From contig CACIED010000002.1 of the NCBI GenBank assembly GCA_902585605.1, forward strand, positions 67,415 through 114,045: a stretch of 46,631 bases of DNA. The letters are read 5' to 3'. The position numbers were made by a program, and so were the translations under genes. The notes under the pieces were generated by a model that saw only the letters and a list, made by a program, of their open reading frames with translations, did not search any database and was not told where the DNA came from. This document shows, piece by piece, positions 39,140 through 46,631 of this stretch (position 1 is its first letter; the number at the start of each line of letters is the position of its first letter). This DNA is from an uncultured Alphaproteobacteria bacterium (GTDB taxonomy: Bacteria; Pseudomonadota; Alphaproteobacteria; HIMB59; GCA-002718135).

Positions 39140-41893
39140 TTATAACTTCTCAATTTTTGCTGCACAATATTTAAATTCAGGAATTTTTCCATATGGATCT
39201 AAAGCTGGATTAGTTAAAAGATTAGCGGCAGACTCATTATAACAAAATGGAATAAATATTACTCCATCAGGAATCGCTCTGTCTTGCCTTACTCTAATAT
39301 CTATTGATCCTCTTCTAGTTGTGACTTTTATTTTATCACCAGCTTTCATATTATTTTTAATTATATCTTTAGGTGATATTGAAACCGTAGGTTCTGGTTC
39401 AATAGCATCTAAATTTGATGCCTTTCTGGTCATAGCTCCAGTATGCCAATGTTCTAATTGCCTTCCTGTGGTTAGTATCATCGCAAATTCCTTATCAGGT
39501 ACTTCATCTGGTGCAGTAACACTAGCTGGAACAAATTTACCTTTACCATTTTCATTTGGAAATTTATCACCAAAAACAATTTCATCTCCTGGTGTAGTTG
39601 GAGATTTGCTTGGATAAGTTACAGAGTTTTCATTTTCTAATCTTTCCCAAGATATATTGTTTAATGAAGGCATTGTTAGTAACATTTCTTTATAAATTTC
39701 CTTAGGATGTATATATTTCCAATTTAAACCCATTCTTTTTCCAAGTTCGTTCGTTATCCACCAATCTTCTTTCGCTTGACCTGGAGAGTCTAAAGCTTTT
39801 CTTCCCATCTGTACTTGTCTATTAGTATTAGTAACTGTTCCATTTTTTTCAGGCCATGCTGAAGCTGGAAAAATAACATCCGCATATGTTGCTGTTTCAG
39901 TTAAAAAAATATCTTGAACAACTAAATGCTCTAACATTTGTAGAGCTTCTCTTGCATGATTAAGATCAGGGTCGGACATAGCTGGATTTTCACCAAGTAT
40001 ATACATACCCTTAATTGAATTCTCGTGAATAGCGTCCATAATTTCAACAACAGTTAGGCCTTTTTTATCATCTAAAGGAGTCTTCCAGAGTTTTTCAAAA
40101 AAATCTTTATTATTATCTTTGTCAACTAATTGGTAATCAGGGTACATCATTGGTATAAGGCCGGCATCCGACGCTCCTTGAACATTATTTTGTCCTCTTA
40201 AAGGATGTAAACCAGATCCTCTTTTTCCAACATTACCTGTCATTAAAGCTAGAGAAATTAAACATCTAGCATTGTCGGTACCATGTGTGTGTTGAGAAAT
40301 CCCCATCCCCCAAAAAATTATTCCTTTATTTGTGTTGGCGTATAGGCGTGCTACTTCTCTTATAAGTTCTGGATCGATACCTGTTTCGTTTTCCATTATA
40401 TCAGGTGAATAATTCATTAAATGTTTTCTTAATTTATCAAATCCTTCAGTTTGTTTTTTAATATATTCGGAATTAAATAAATTTTCTTCGACAATAACAT
40501 TCATTATTGAGTTTAAAAGAGCAACGTCTGATCCTGGTTTAAATTGCAACATGTGAGTTGCATGTTTTTTTAAAGAATGACCTCTAGGATCCATCACAAT
40601 TAATTTAGAACCTTTTTTAGCAGCATTCTTAAAAAAAGTTGCCGCAACAGGATGGTTTTCAGTAGGATTTGCTCCAATGACTATTATCACATCAGAATGT
40701 TCAACTTCATAAAATGGAGCGGTAACAGCTCCTGAACCAATAGTTTCCAATAACGCAGCTACAGAAGACGCATGACAAAGTCTTGTACAATGATCAACAT
40801 TATTTGTATTAAAACCAGTTCTGATTAATTTTTGAAATAAATAAGCTTCTTCATTAGAACATTTTGCTGATCCAAAACCTGCAAGATTACTCTTACCATT
40901 TCTTTGTTTATTAAGTTTTAAAAATCCCTGCGCAGCATAATCTAGAGCTTCTTCCCAAGATGCTTCTCTAAAATATTCATGAATATTCGAAAAATTAATA
41001 CTTGGATGTAAGTCTTTTGGTTTATCTTTAATTCTAATCAGTGGCTTTGTTAGTCTTTCTGGATTATTTACATAATCAAAACCAAACCTTCCTTTTACAC
41101 ATAATCTATTCTTGTTTGCAGGACCATCAACACCATTAACATATTTAATTTTGTTATCTTTTACATTGTATTCTATCTGACAACCCACACCACAATAAGG
41201 ACAAACGCTATCAATTTTTTTATCAACCTTACTATGGCCAACACCATCTTTATCTACAATGGATGCTGGCATTAATGCTCCAGTTGGACAAGCCTGTACA
41301 CATTCACCACATGCCACACATGTGCTATCACCCATTGGATCATCAAAATCGAAAACAATTTTAGAATTTTCTCCTCTATATGCCATTCCGATGACATCGT
41401 TGACCTGAACTTCTCTACATGCTCTTACACAAAGATTACATTGGATGCATGCATCTAGATTTACAGCCATACTAGGATGAGAAACATCTGCTTGACATGA
41501 AGTTTTTTTTGGAAATCTACTTTTTTTAACTTCAACTTTGTCTATCCATTTCCAAAAGTCAGAATTATTATCATGAGCAATTTCTTTTTTTGGCTGGTCT
41601 GCTAGAAGTAATTCAAAAACTAGCTCTCTAGATTTTTTAGCCTTTTCTGAAGAAGTTTTTACTTTCATACTATCAGTTGGCTTTCTAATACAAGACGCTG
41701 CCAACACACGTTCTCCTTCAATTTCAACCATACATGCTCTACAATTTCCATCTGCTCTATAGCCAGGTTTATCGGAATAACATAAGTGTGGGATTTCTGT
41801 TCCAAGTCTATTTGCAACTTGCCAAATAGTTTCATTAGCATTTGCTTCAACTAACTTTTCGTTTAAATAAAATTTTGTTTTCTCTTTAGTCAT
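39140..41893 (-). CDS. fdsA: NAD-dependent formate dehydrogenase, catalytic (alpha) subunit
   Basis: 917 residues. Order: NuoG-like [2Fe-2S] domain (Cys38, 51, 54, 68); a two-[4Fe-4S] ferredoxin domain (CIQCNLCVRAC at 149-159, CVACGECVQAC at 192-202); then the molybdopterin domain with its own [4Fe-4S] (CPYCGVGC from 231, Cys265). The active site HCTRLCH places catalytic Cys373 and His374 where E. coli FdhF has selenocysteine-His; it is cysteine, so no selenocysteine is needed. The enzyme oxidises formate to CO2 at a Mo- or W-bis-pterin centre and passes electrons to the diaphorase subunit encoded 8 bases into its start. The His/Cys ligands for the extra N3-type cluster (about 100-135) are not seen. 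Confidence 0.92.
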   Translation of the reverse strand: MTKEKTKFYLNEKLVEANANETIWQVANRLGTEIPHLCYSDKPGYRADGNCRACMVEIEGERVLAASCIRKPTDSMKVKTSSEKAKKSRELVFELLLADQPKKEIAHDNNSDFWKWIDKVEVKKSRFPKKTSCQADVSHPSMAVNLDACIQCNLCVRACREVQVNDVIGMAYRGENSKIVFDFDDPMGDSTCVACGECVQACPTGALMPASIVDKDGVGHSKVDKKIDSVCPYCGVGCQIEYNVKDNKIKYVNGVDGPANKNRLCVKGRFGFDYVNNPERLTKPLIRIKDKPKDLHPSINFSNIHEYFREASWEEALDYAAQGFLKLNKQRNGKSNLAGFGSAKCSNEEAYLFQKLIRTGFNTNNVDHCTRLCHASSVAALLETIGSGAVTAPFYEVEHSDVIIVIGANPTENHPVAATFFKNAAKKGSKLIVMDPRGHSLKKHATHMLQFKPGSDVALLNSIMNVIVEENLFNSEYIKKQTEGFDKLRKHLMNYSPDIMENETGIDPELIREVARLYANTNKGIIFWGMGISQHTHGTDNARCLISLALMTGNVGKRGSGLHPLRGQNNVQGASDAGLIPMMYPDYQLVDKDNNKDFFEKLWKTPLDDKKGLTVVEIMDAIHENSIKGMYILGENPAMSDPDLNHAREALQMLEHLVVQDIFLTETATYADVIFPASAWPEKNGTVTNTNRQVQMGRKALDSPGQAKEDWWITNELGKRMGLNWKYIHPKEIYKEMLLTMPSLNNISWERLENENSVTYPSKSPTTPGDEIVFGDKFPNENGKGKFVPASVTAPDEVPDKEFAMILTTGRQLEHWHTGAMTRKASNLDAIEPEPTVSISPKDIIKNNMKAGDKIKVTTRRGSIDIRVRQDRAIPDGVIFIPFCYNESAANLLTNPALDPYGKIPEFKYCAAKIEKL

Positions 41894-43589
41894 AAGTTAT
41901 TTCATTGCTAAAATATTTTAAAACAGAATTTAATGGGTTTGTTGCAGCTTGTCCTAAACCACATATCGATGCTTGAGCCATAACTTCACTTAAATCTTTT
42001 AATTTTTCCTTGTTCCAATTTTTTTCTTGCATTAATTTTACAGTTTTCTCGGTACCTGAACGACATGGTGTACATTGGCCACAACTTTCCTCTTCAAAAA
42101 ATTTTAGTAAATTAAGTGCAACATCTTTCATATTATCATGATCGGATAATACAACTACTGCCGCTGACCCTAAGAAACATCCGGCATCCATTAATTCTTT
42201 CGATCCATAATCAAGTGGAATATCATTCATAGTAGCTGGTAGAATACCACCAGATGCACCTCCCGGAAGATATCCTTTAAAAGTATGTCCATCTGCCATA
42301 CCATCACAATACTCATCAATTAATTGTTGAATAGTTATACCGGCTGGAGCAACTTTTACTCCTGGGTTCTTTACTCTTCCAGATACTGAAAAACTATGAA
42401 AACCCTTATTTCCATTAGACCCCTTTTCAGCAAACCACTTTGCTCCTTTTTCAATTATATCTCTTACCCAAAAAAGAGTTTCTAAATTATTTGTTAAAGT
42501 AGGACATCCAAATAAACCAATTTCAGCCACATAAGGCGGTCTATGTCTTGGCAATCCTCTCTTGCCTTCAATACTTTCTATCATTGCTGACTCTTCTCCA
42601 CAAATATAGGCTCCTGCCCCTCTTCTTACTATGAAAAAGTCTTTTGGAATTATTTCTTCATCTTCCATTTTATTTATTTCATCAAGTAAAATTTTTATAA
42701 CTGTAGGATATTCATCTCTCATATAAATATAAACTTTTTGAGCATTTATAAAATAGGAGGCAATTAAAGCTCCTTCTAAAAATCTATGTGGATCACTTTC
42801 TAGATATGACCTATCTTTAAATGTTCCTGGCTCACCTTCATCACCATTTACAGCAACATATTTTTTACCATTGTAATTTGAAACAATTTCCCATTTTTTT
42901 CCTGTAGGAAATCCAGCACCACCCTTACCTTTCAATCCACTTTCATTTAATGAATCCAAAATTTGTTTTTTTGAGATCAAACCATTTTTTATTTTGCTCG
43001 CAATTTCATAACCGCCATTTTTTTTATAAGAATATAAATTTATATAATCTGGAATGAAGGGGTCAAAGGTTTTTTCATCGATTGTTTTTTTAACTTTATC
43101 AAAATTAGCCTCATCAACATAATTTTTTCCTACACAGACAGTAGGAGCAACATTGCATCTTCCCATGCATGGCCCAGGTACGACTTTTATATTTTTATTT
43201 TCTAATTTCTTTATATCTTTAAGTAATTTGTGTGCGCCAAATAATTCACAAGTTAAACTTTCACATACCCTTACAACATTTACTGGATTATAATCTTTAC
43301 TATCTTTGACAATATTAAAGTGAGCATAAAAAGTCGCAACTTCATAAATTTCAGAAAGTGGTAGATTAATAATAGTTGATAAAGCTACCAGATGCTTATC
43401 ATACAAAACACCAAATTTATCCTGTAATATATGCAAATATTCTATTAATTCATCTCGCTTAAATATTAATCCTGAAAACAATTTAGAAACTTCATCTAAA
43501 TATTTATCTTCGACTTGTCTTCCTTTTGGAGTCCAACGTCTTTTCTTCTTTTTTAAAGAAGTTTCTGTTTGAGAAACAAATTTATCCAT
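41886..43589 (-). CDS. fdsB: NAD-dependent formate dehydrogenase diaphorase subunit, FdsG-FdsB fusion
   Basis: 567 residues. Residues 25-175 are a NuoE/FdsG-like thioredoxin-fold domain with [2Fe-2S] ligands Cys109, Cys114, Cys141 and Cys145. Residues 180-560 are NuoF/FdsB-like: FMN loop GKGGAGFPTGKKW at 221-233, NADH-site GAYICGEESA at 326-335, SLBB-type region, and [4Fe-4S] ligands Cys503, 506, 509 and 543 (ESCGQCTPC). The fused protein receives electrons from the catalytic subunit and reduces NAD+. Two separate genes in most FDS systems are joined here. A basic N-terminal tail (KKKKRRW) precedes it. Divergent from tusA by 40 bases; overlaps fdsA by 8. Confidence 0.92.
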   Translation of the reverse strand: MDKFVSQTETSLKKKKRRWTPKGRQVEDKYLDEVSKLFSGLIFKRDELIEYLHILQDKFGVLYDKHLVALSTIINLPLSEIYEVATFYAHFNIVKDSKDYNPVNVVRVCESLTCELFGAHKLLKDIKKLENKNIKVVPGPCMGRCNVAPTVCVGKNYVDEANFDKVKKTIDEKTFDPFIPDYINLYSYKKNGGYEIASKIKNGLISKKQILDSLNESGLKGKGGAGFPTGKKWEIVSNYNGKKYVAVNGDEGEPGTFKDRSYLESDPHRFLEGALIASYFINAQKVYIYMRDEYPTVIKILLDEINKMEDEEIIPKDFFIVRRGAGAYICGEESAMIESIEGKRGLPRHRPPYVAEIGLFGCPTLTNNLETLFWVRDIIEKGAKWFAEKGSNGNKGFHSFSVSGRVKNPGVKVAPAGITIQQLIDEYCDGMADGHTFKGYLPGGASGGILPATMNDIPLDYGSKELMDAGCFLGSAAVVVLSDHDNMKDVALNLLKFFEEESCGQCTPCRSGTEKTVKLMQEKNWNKEKLKDLSEVMAQASICGLGQAATNPLNSVLKYFSNEITYD

Positions 43590-43594
43590 TCCAA

Positions 43595-43616
43595 TTAATA
43601 TTATACTATATATTAA
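43595..43616. promoter_or_regulatory. Inverted repeat in the fds/tusA divergent spacer
   Basis: TTAATAT and ATATTAA flank TATACTAT in the middle of the 40-base spacer separating the formate dehydrogenase operon from tusA. It could be an operator serving both directions, or simply overlapping -10 elements. AT-rich arms of seven bases are weak evidence on their own. Confidence 0.3.
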
Positions 43617-43629
43617 GTATCAGAAAACT

Positions 43630-43881
43630 ATGAAAGTTTCAGTTGAAAATGAAGAATTAGTTCTTGATACTAGTGGTACAGAATGTCCTATACCAGTGCT
43701 TAAAGCTAGGAAACTTGCTTCAGAATTAGACAAAGATACAGTTATTAAAATTATTGCAACTGATCCTTTAGCTGAAGCAGACTTTGAACATTATTGTGAT
43801 CAGTCTAATTATGAATATTTAAGTTGTGAAAAAATAAAAGATAAAATTGTAATTCGTTATAGATTTAAAATTAAAAATTAA
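43630..43881 (+). CDS. tusA: TusA-family sulfur-carrier protein
   Basis: 83 residues, usual TusA size. The signature ECPIPVLKARK has the sulfur-carrying Cys19 in CPxP, followed by the two-layer fold sequence IIATDPLAEADFEHYC. TusA relays persulfide sulfur from cysteine desulfurase to tRNA thiolation and to molybdenum-cofactor enzymes. Its position between the formate dehydrogenase operon and moeA-mobB-tupB, with fdhD close by, suggests a role in sulfurating the formate dehydrogenase cofactor; this is inferred from context. Its end overlaps moeA by 4 bases, tail to tail. Confidence 0.85.
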   Translation: MKVSVENEELVLDTSGTECPIPVLKARKLASELDKDTVIKIIATDPLAEADFEHYCDQSNYEYLSCEKIKDKIVIRYRFKIKN

Positions 43882-45092
43882 AATAGACTTTCATAGTTAT
43901 AAAAATCAAATATATCTCCTTTGTTTACTTGAGAAACATTTTCATCAATTTCAATTATACCATCTGAATAGGATATAGAGCTAATCATACCAGAACCTTG
44001 TTTAGGAAATTTATTTGCAATATTTTTATTATTTATAGTTTCTTTGTTTACACGTAACCACTCCATTCTTTTTGTTTTTTTCTTCATAGAAAAATTTGCT
44101 GTAATTTTGCTTGAAGATGGAAGCTTAAAATTTCCACCAGATAGTTTTTCTATTAATGGTTTTACTAACATTGAATACAGTAATTGAACAGAAACTGGAT
44201 TACCTGGTAAGCAAATTATGTAGCACTTATTTATTTTTCCAACTGCAATTGGTCTTCCTGGTTTTATTGCTGCTCTCCAAAAATATACCTTACCTAATTC
44301 AGATAAAACTCTAATTAAATGATCTTCATCACCAACAGATGCACCACCAGCAGTTATTATTACATTAAATTTTTTTGAAGTATTAAAAATTTTGTTTTTT
44401 ATAGATTTAAAATTATCTTTGAGATTTCCGCAAAAATTTTTTTCTATAAAATTCTTATCAAGTAAATTATTTAAACTATAATAATTTGAATTATTAATTT
44501 CAGAATTTTTTAAATTTTTAGTTGGTTTTCGTAATTCATTGCCACTTGTAAAGAAACCAATTTTAATTTTTTTAAACACTTTTATTTTACTAATACCAGT
44601 AGCAGCAATCAAATTTATATTTTGTTGATTTAATTTAGACCCCTTTTTTAATATTATTTGGTTTTTTTTTATATCTTCACCCTTTAATCTATAATTATCT
44701 CCAAATTTTGGAATTTTAATTAAATGAATTTTATTTCCTTTCTTGTATGTATTTTCCTGCATAACTACAGTTGATGAATTCGAAGGCATTTTTGCGCCAG
44801 TAAAAATTCTAATTGCTTCACCAGGTTTTACTTTTATTTTTTTGTTATCTCCAGCTGCTATTCGTCTATTACAAAAAAAAACTTTTTTTGTTTTTAAATC
44901 TGTTTTTAAAATAGCATAACCGTCTACAGCAGAATTATTAAAAGGAGGTAAATTAATTTTACTTTTTATATTTTTATAAAGAAATCTATCCTCTGAATTT
45001 TCTAAATTAACTTTTTCAGAGTTAAAAATTACAATCTTTTGTTTTTTAAATAAATTTACAATTTGTTTTTTGGTTAGAGGTGATTTATTCAT
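43878..45092 (-). CDS. moeA: Molybdopterin molybdenumtransferase MoeA
   Basis: 404 residues. Conserved residues are in place: Asp57 in NSAVDGYA, the RLKGED loop with Asp140, GGASVGDEDHL at 249-259 and PGNPVS at 297-302, followed by the C-terminal domain IV. MoeA inserts molybdate (or tungstate) into adenylated molybdopterin. The protein is unusually lysine/asparagine-rich, in line with the AT-rich genome. mobB upstream overlaps it by 8 bases, so the two are coupled. Confidence 0.95.
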   Translation of the reverse strand: MNKSPLTKKQIVNLFKKQKIVIFNSEKVNLENSEDRFLYKNIKSKINLPPFNNSAVDGYAILKTDLKTKKVFFCNRRIAAGDNKKIKVKPGEAIRIFTGAKMPSNSSTVVMQENTYKKGNKIHLIKIPKFGDNYRLKGEDIKKNQIILKKGSKLNQQNINLIAATGISKIKVFKKIKIGFFTSGNELRKPTKNLKNSEINNSNYYSLNNLLDKNFIEKNFCGNLKDNFKSIKNKIFNTSKKFNVIITAGGASVGDEDHLIRVLSELGKVYFWRAAIKPGRPIAVGKINKCYIICLPGNPVSVQLLYSMLVKPLIEKLSGGNFKLPSSSKITANFSMKKKTKRMEWLRVNKETINNKNIANKFPKQGSGMISSISYSDGIIEIDENVSQVNKGDIFDFYNYESLF

Positions 45093-45573
45093 TAAAATTC
45101 TCTAAAATAAAATCGACAATATTATCAATTTCGTCATTCTTAAAAATTCTCAAGTCAGTTTCAAGTTTATTATCTGAAATAATAGCTTTTATATTTTTAA
45201 TTTTGGTAAATAAGTAATTATTATTATCATTTTTAATTATTTCAATTTTTGGGTGATTTTCATTTTTAAACCCTTCCACTATTACAATATCAATTTCTGA
45301 AAGTTGATTAATTAATTCATCTAATGTTTTTTCTTTTGAATTGTTTAGCTCTGATATTTTAACCCATCGCTTCGATGAACTAACTATTACTTGAGAAGAT
45401 CCCGCTAATCTATGCTTAAAGCTATCTGTGTTCTCATGATCTATATCAAATTCGTGATGTGCATGTTTAATTGAAGCAACACGAAAATTTTTAGAGCTCA
45501 GTTTATTAATAATTTTAGTTGCAATAGTCGTTTTCCCTGAGTCCTTCCAGCCAACAATTCCTACTATTTTCAT
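45085..45573 (-). CDS. mobB: Molybdopterin-guanine dinucleotide biosynthesis adaptor MobB
   Basis: 162 residues. The P-loop GWKDSGKTT is at 8-16, the KHAHHEFDIDHENTDSFKHRLAG type block at 36-58 and a Walker-B-like IVIVEGFKNE near 96-105. MobB is a GTP-binding helper of MobA, which attaches GMP to the pterin to make the bis-MGD cofactor of formate dehydrogenase. mobA itself is not in the window. Overlaps tupB by 4 bases and moeA by 8. Confidence 0.94.
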   Translation of the reverse strand: MKIVGIVGWKDSGKTTIATKIINKLSSKNFRVASIKHAHHEFDIDHENTDSFKHRLAGSSQVIVSSSKRWVKISELNNSKEKTLDELINQLSEIDIVIVEGFKNENHPKIEIIKNDNNNYLFTKIKNIKAIISDNKLETDLRIFKNDEIDNIVDFILENFNE

Positions 45574-46262
45574 TTAATTGATCTATTATTTAATAAATAT
45601 ACAAGAGAGTAAATGATTATTGTTATTGATATTAAAACTAAACCTAATGCCATAGCGTATTCTAAATTTCCCATTCTAGTTTCTAAAGATATAGCAGTAG
45701 TCATTACTCGTGTATAATGATCAATATTACCACCCACGATCATAACTGCACCAACTTCTGAAATTGCTCTTCCAAAAGCAGATAATAAAGTTGTTATTAA
45801 TAAAAAATAACTATGGTTAAATAAAAGTTTTACAGAACCCCAAAAAGGAATATTTAAGGATCTTATCTGATCTTTAAATTCAAACCAATTTTTAGAAAAT
45901 ATCTCATGAGATAATGAAGCAATTATTGGAAAAATTATTATAGTTTGAGCAATAATCATCGCAGAGGGTGTGTATAGAAGCTGTAAGATACCTAAAGGTC
46001 CACCTGATGCAAAAATAAAATAAACAATTAAACCAACTACAACTGGAGGAATTCCCATCAATGAGTTTATAATTATTAAAATAATTTTTTTGAAATAAAA
46101 ATTATAAATTGCAAAATAATACCCTACTATAAATCCTAATAAAGATGCAATAATTAGGGCAGTAAAACTTACAAACAATGATAAAAGTATAATGTCCCAT
46201 AGTTCATTATCTAAAGTAATAATTAATAGTATGGAATTTGTGAAAATTTCTAATATGTTCAT
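45570..46262 (-). CDS. tupB: Tungstate-type ABC transporter permease (TupB family)
   Basis: 230 residues with about five to six membrane helices. The permease signature GRAISEVGAVMIVGGN near 165-180, followed by the YTRVMTTAISLETRMG stretch, is typical of TupB/WtpB-like oxyanion permeases rather than ModB. It would form the membrane channel for tungstate (or molybdate). The binding protein (TupA) and ATPase (TupC) are not visible; they may lie past the right edge or elsewhere. First gene of a leftward tupB-mobB-moeA unit, divergent from fdhD by 26 bases. Metal choice cannot be read from sequence. Confidence 0.85.
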   Translation of the reverse strand: MNILEIFTNSILLIITLDNELWDIILLSLFVSFTALIIASLLGFIVGYYFAIYNFYFKKIILIIINSLMGIPPVVVGLIVYFIFASGGPLGILQLLYTPSAMIIAQTIIIFPIIASLSHEIFSKNWFEFKDQIRSLNIPFWGSVKLLFNHSYFLLITTLLSAFGRAISEVGAVMIVGGNIDHYTRVMTTAISLETRMGNLEYAMALGLVLISITIIIYSLVYLLNNRSIK

Positions 46263-46288
46263 TTAAATTATTAGTTTAATTACAACAT

Positions 46289-46631
46289 ATGGTAAAAAAA
46301 GAGAAATATTTAGTCTCACCTGATATTAATAATAAATCCTTAATTACAAAACTAAATGGTTTTGATGAGAAAGGGAATAAAATAATTTCTAAAGTTATTA
46401 ATGAAAAAGCTCTTACAATTTTTCTTAATAATCAAGAGATAGTAACGCTAATGTCTATTGGTGATCATCCAAAATATCTTGCAGTTGGGTATTTATTAAA
46501 TCAAAATATGCTTAAGAAAAATGACATAATTGCAAAAGTTGAAATTGATAAAGATTTAGGTGTGGTTGTTGTACGAACAAAACGTAAAACAAATTATGAA
46601 AATAAATTAAGAAAGAAAATAACAACTAGTG
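46289..46631 (+). CDS. fdhD: Formate dehydrogenase accessory sulfurtransferase FdhD, N-terminal part
   Basis: 114 residues are visible before the right edge. ALTIFLNNQEIVTLMSIG near 44-61 and HPKYLAVGYLLNQNML near 63-78 match the FdhD N-terminal domain (an opening that in other members reads VALVYNG...ALGFSLSEGI). The stretch ends at KKITTS, just before where the catalytic cysteine motif would follow, so the active cysteines cannot be checked. FdhD passes sulfur from the desulfurase/TusA to the metal of the bis-pterin cofactor. Its place beside tupB-mobB-moeA and near fdsA fits. Confidence 0.82.
   Translation, partial: MVKKEKYLVSPDINNKSLITKLNGFDEKGNKIISKVINEKALTIFLNNQEIVTLMSIGDHPKYLAVGYLLNQNMLKKNDIIAKVEIDKDLGVVVVRTKRKTNYENKLRKKITTS

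Noticed and set aside
39133..39192. Longer start for the small lipoprotein
   Set aside because: It would overlap the fdsA end in another frame and put the hydrophobic stretch too far from the N terminus for a signal peptide.
40770..40790. Selenocysteine in the formate dehydrogenase active site
   Set aside because: The codon is for cysteine, not TGA, and there is no need for a SECIS element.

Overview
The window comes from a streamlined, AT-rich bacterium with very tight gene packing: most neighbouring genes overlap by 1 to 8 bases or are a few bases apart. The contiguous order secE-nusG-rplKA-rplJL-rpoBC-rpsLG-fusA-S10/spc/alpha-rplQ, with adk after secY, no rpmJ there and tuf beside secE, fits an alphaproteobacterium. 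Low GC, small spacers and the mix of lipB, plant-type gshA, bioY and NAD-linked formate dehydrogenase suggest a free-living marine lineage of the SAR11/HIMB59/AEGEAN-169 kind. That placement is inferred from style and gene content, not from a tree.

Left flank (1-9064): a cut-off amidinotransferase gene faces a succinate-semialdehyde dehydrogenase gene (gabD). A leftward unit follows, headed by tRNA-Leu(GAG): mgtE, gshA, gshB, bioY and a ROK sugar kinase. lipB runs rightward. rluC-type pseudouridine synthase and crcB run leftward directly after rplQ.

Core (9070-37939, all leftward): about 28 kb of translation and transcription machinery, starting from a tRNA-Tyr/tRNA-Gly/tuf/tRNA-Trp block. 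It contains an L10-type mRNA leader before rplJ, a hairpin between rplL and rpoB, and two promoter-like regions (before rpsL and before rpsM) that share an identical 13-mer next to CTTGACT. rpmD (L30) is missing from its usual place between rpsE and rplO.

Right flank (38110-46631): rlmB, a tRNA-Thr, then a formate oxidation module. A two-gene NAD-dependent formate dehydrogenase operon (a fused diaphorase subunit and a catalytic subunit using cysteine) is followed by a gene for a tiny predicted lipoprotein. Around it are a TusA-like sulfur carrier, moeA, mobB, a tungstate-type ABC permease (tupB) and the start of fdhD. Together they would import the metal oxyanion, insert it into the pterin cofactor, sulfurate it and supply the mature enzyme, which would pass electrons from formate to NAD+.

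No rRNA genes, insertion sequences, phage genes or CRISPR arrays are visible, and no gap between genes exceeds 300 bases. Most of the window is conserved housekeeping DNA. The parts worth a second look are the formate dehydrogenase module and several small regulatory structures.
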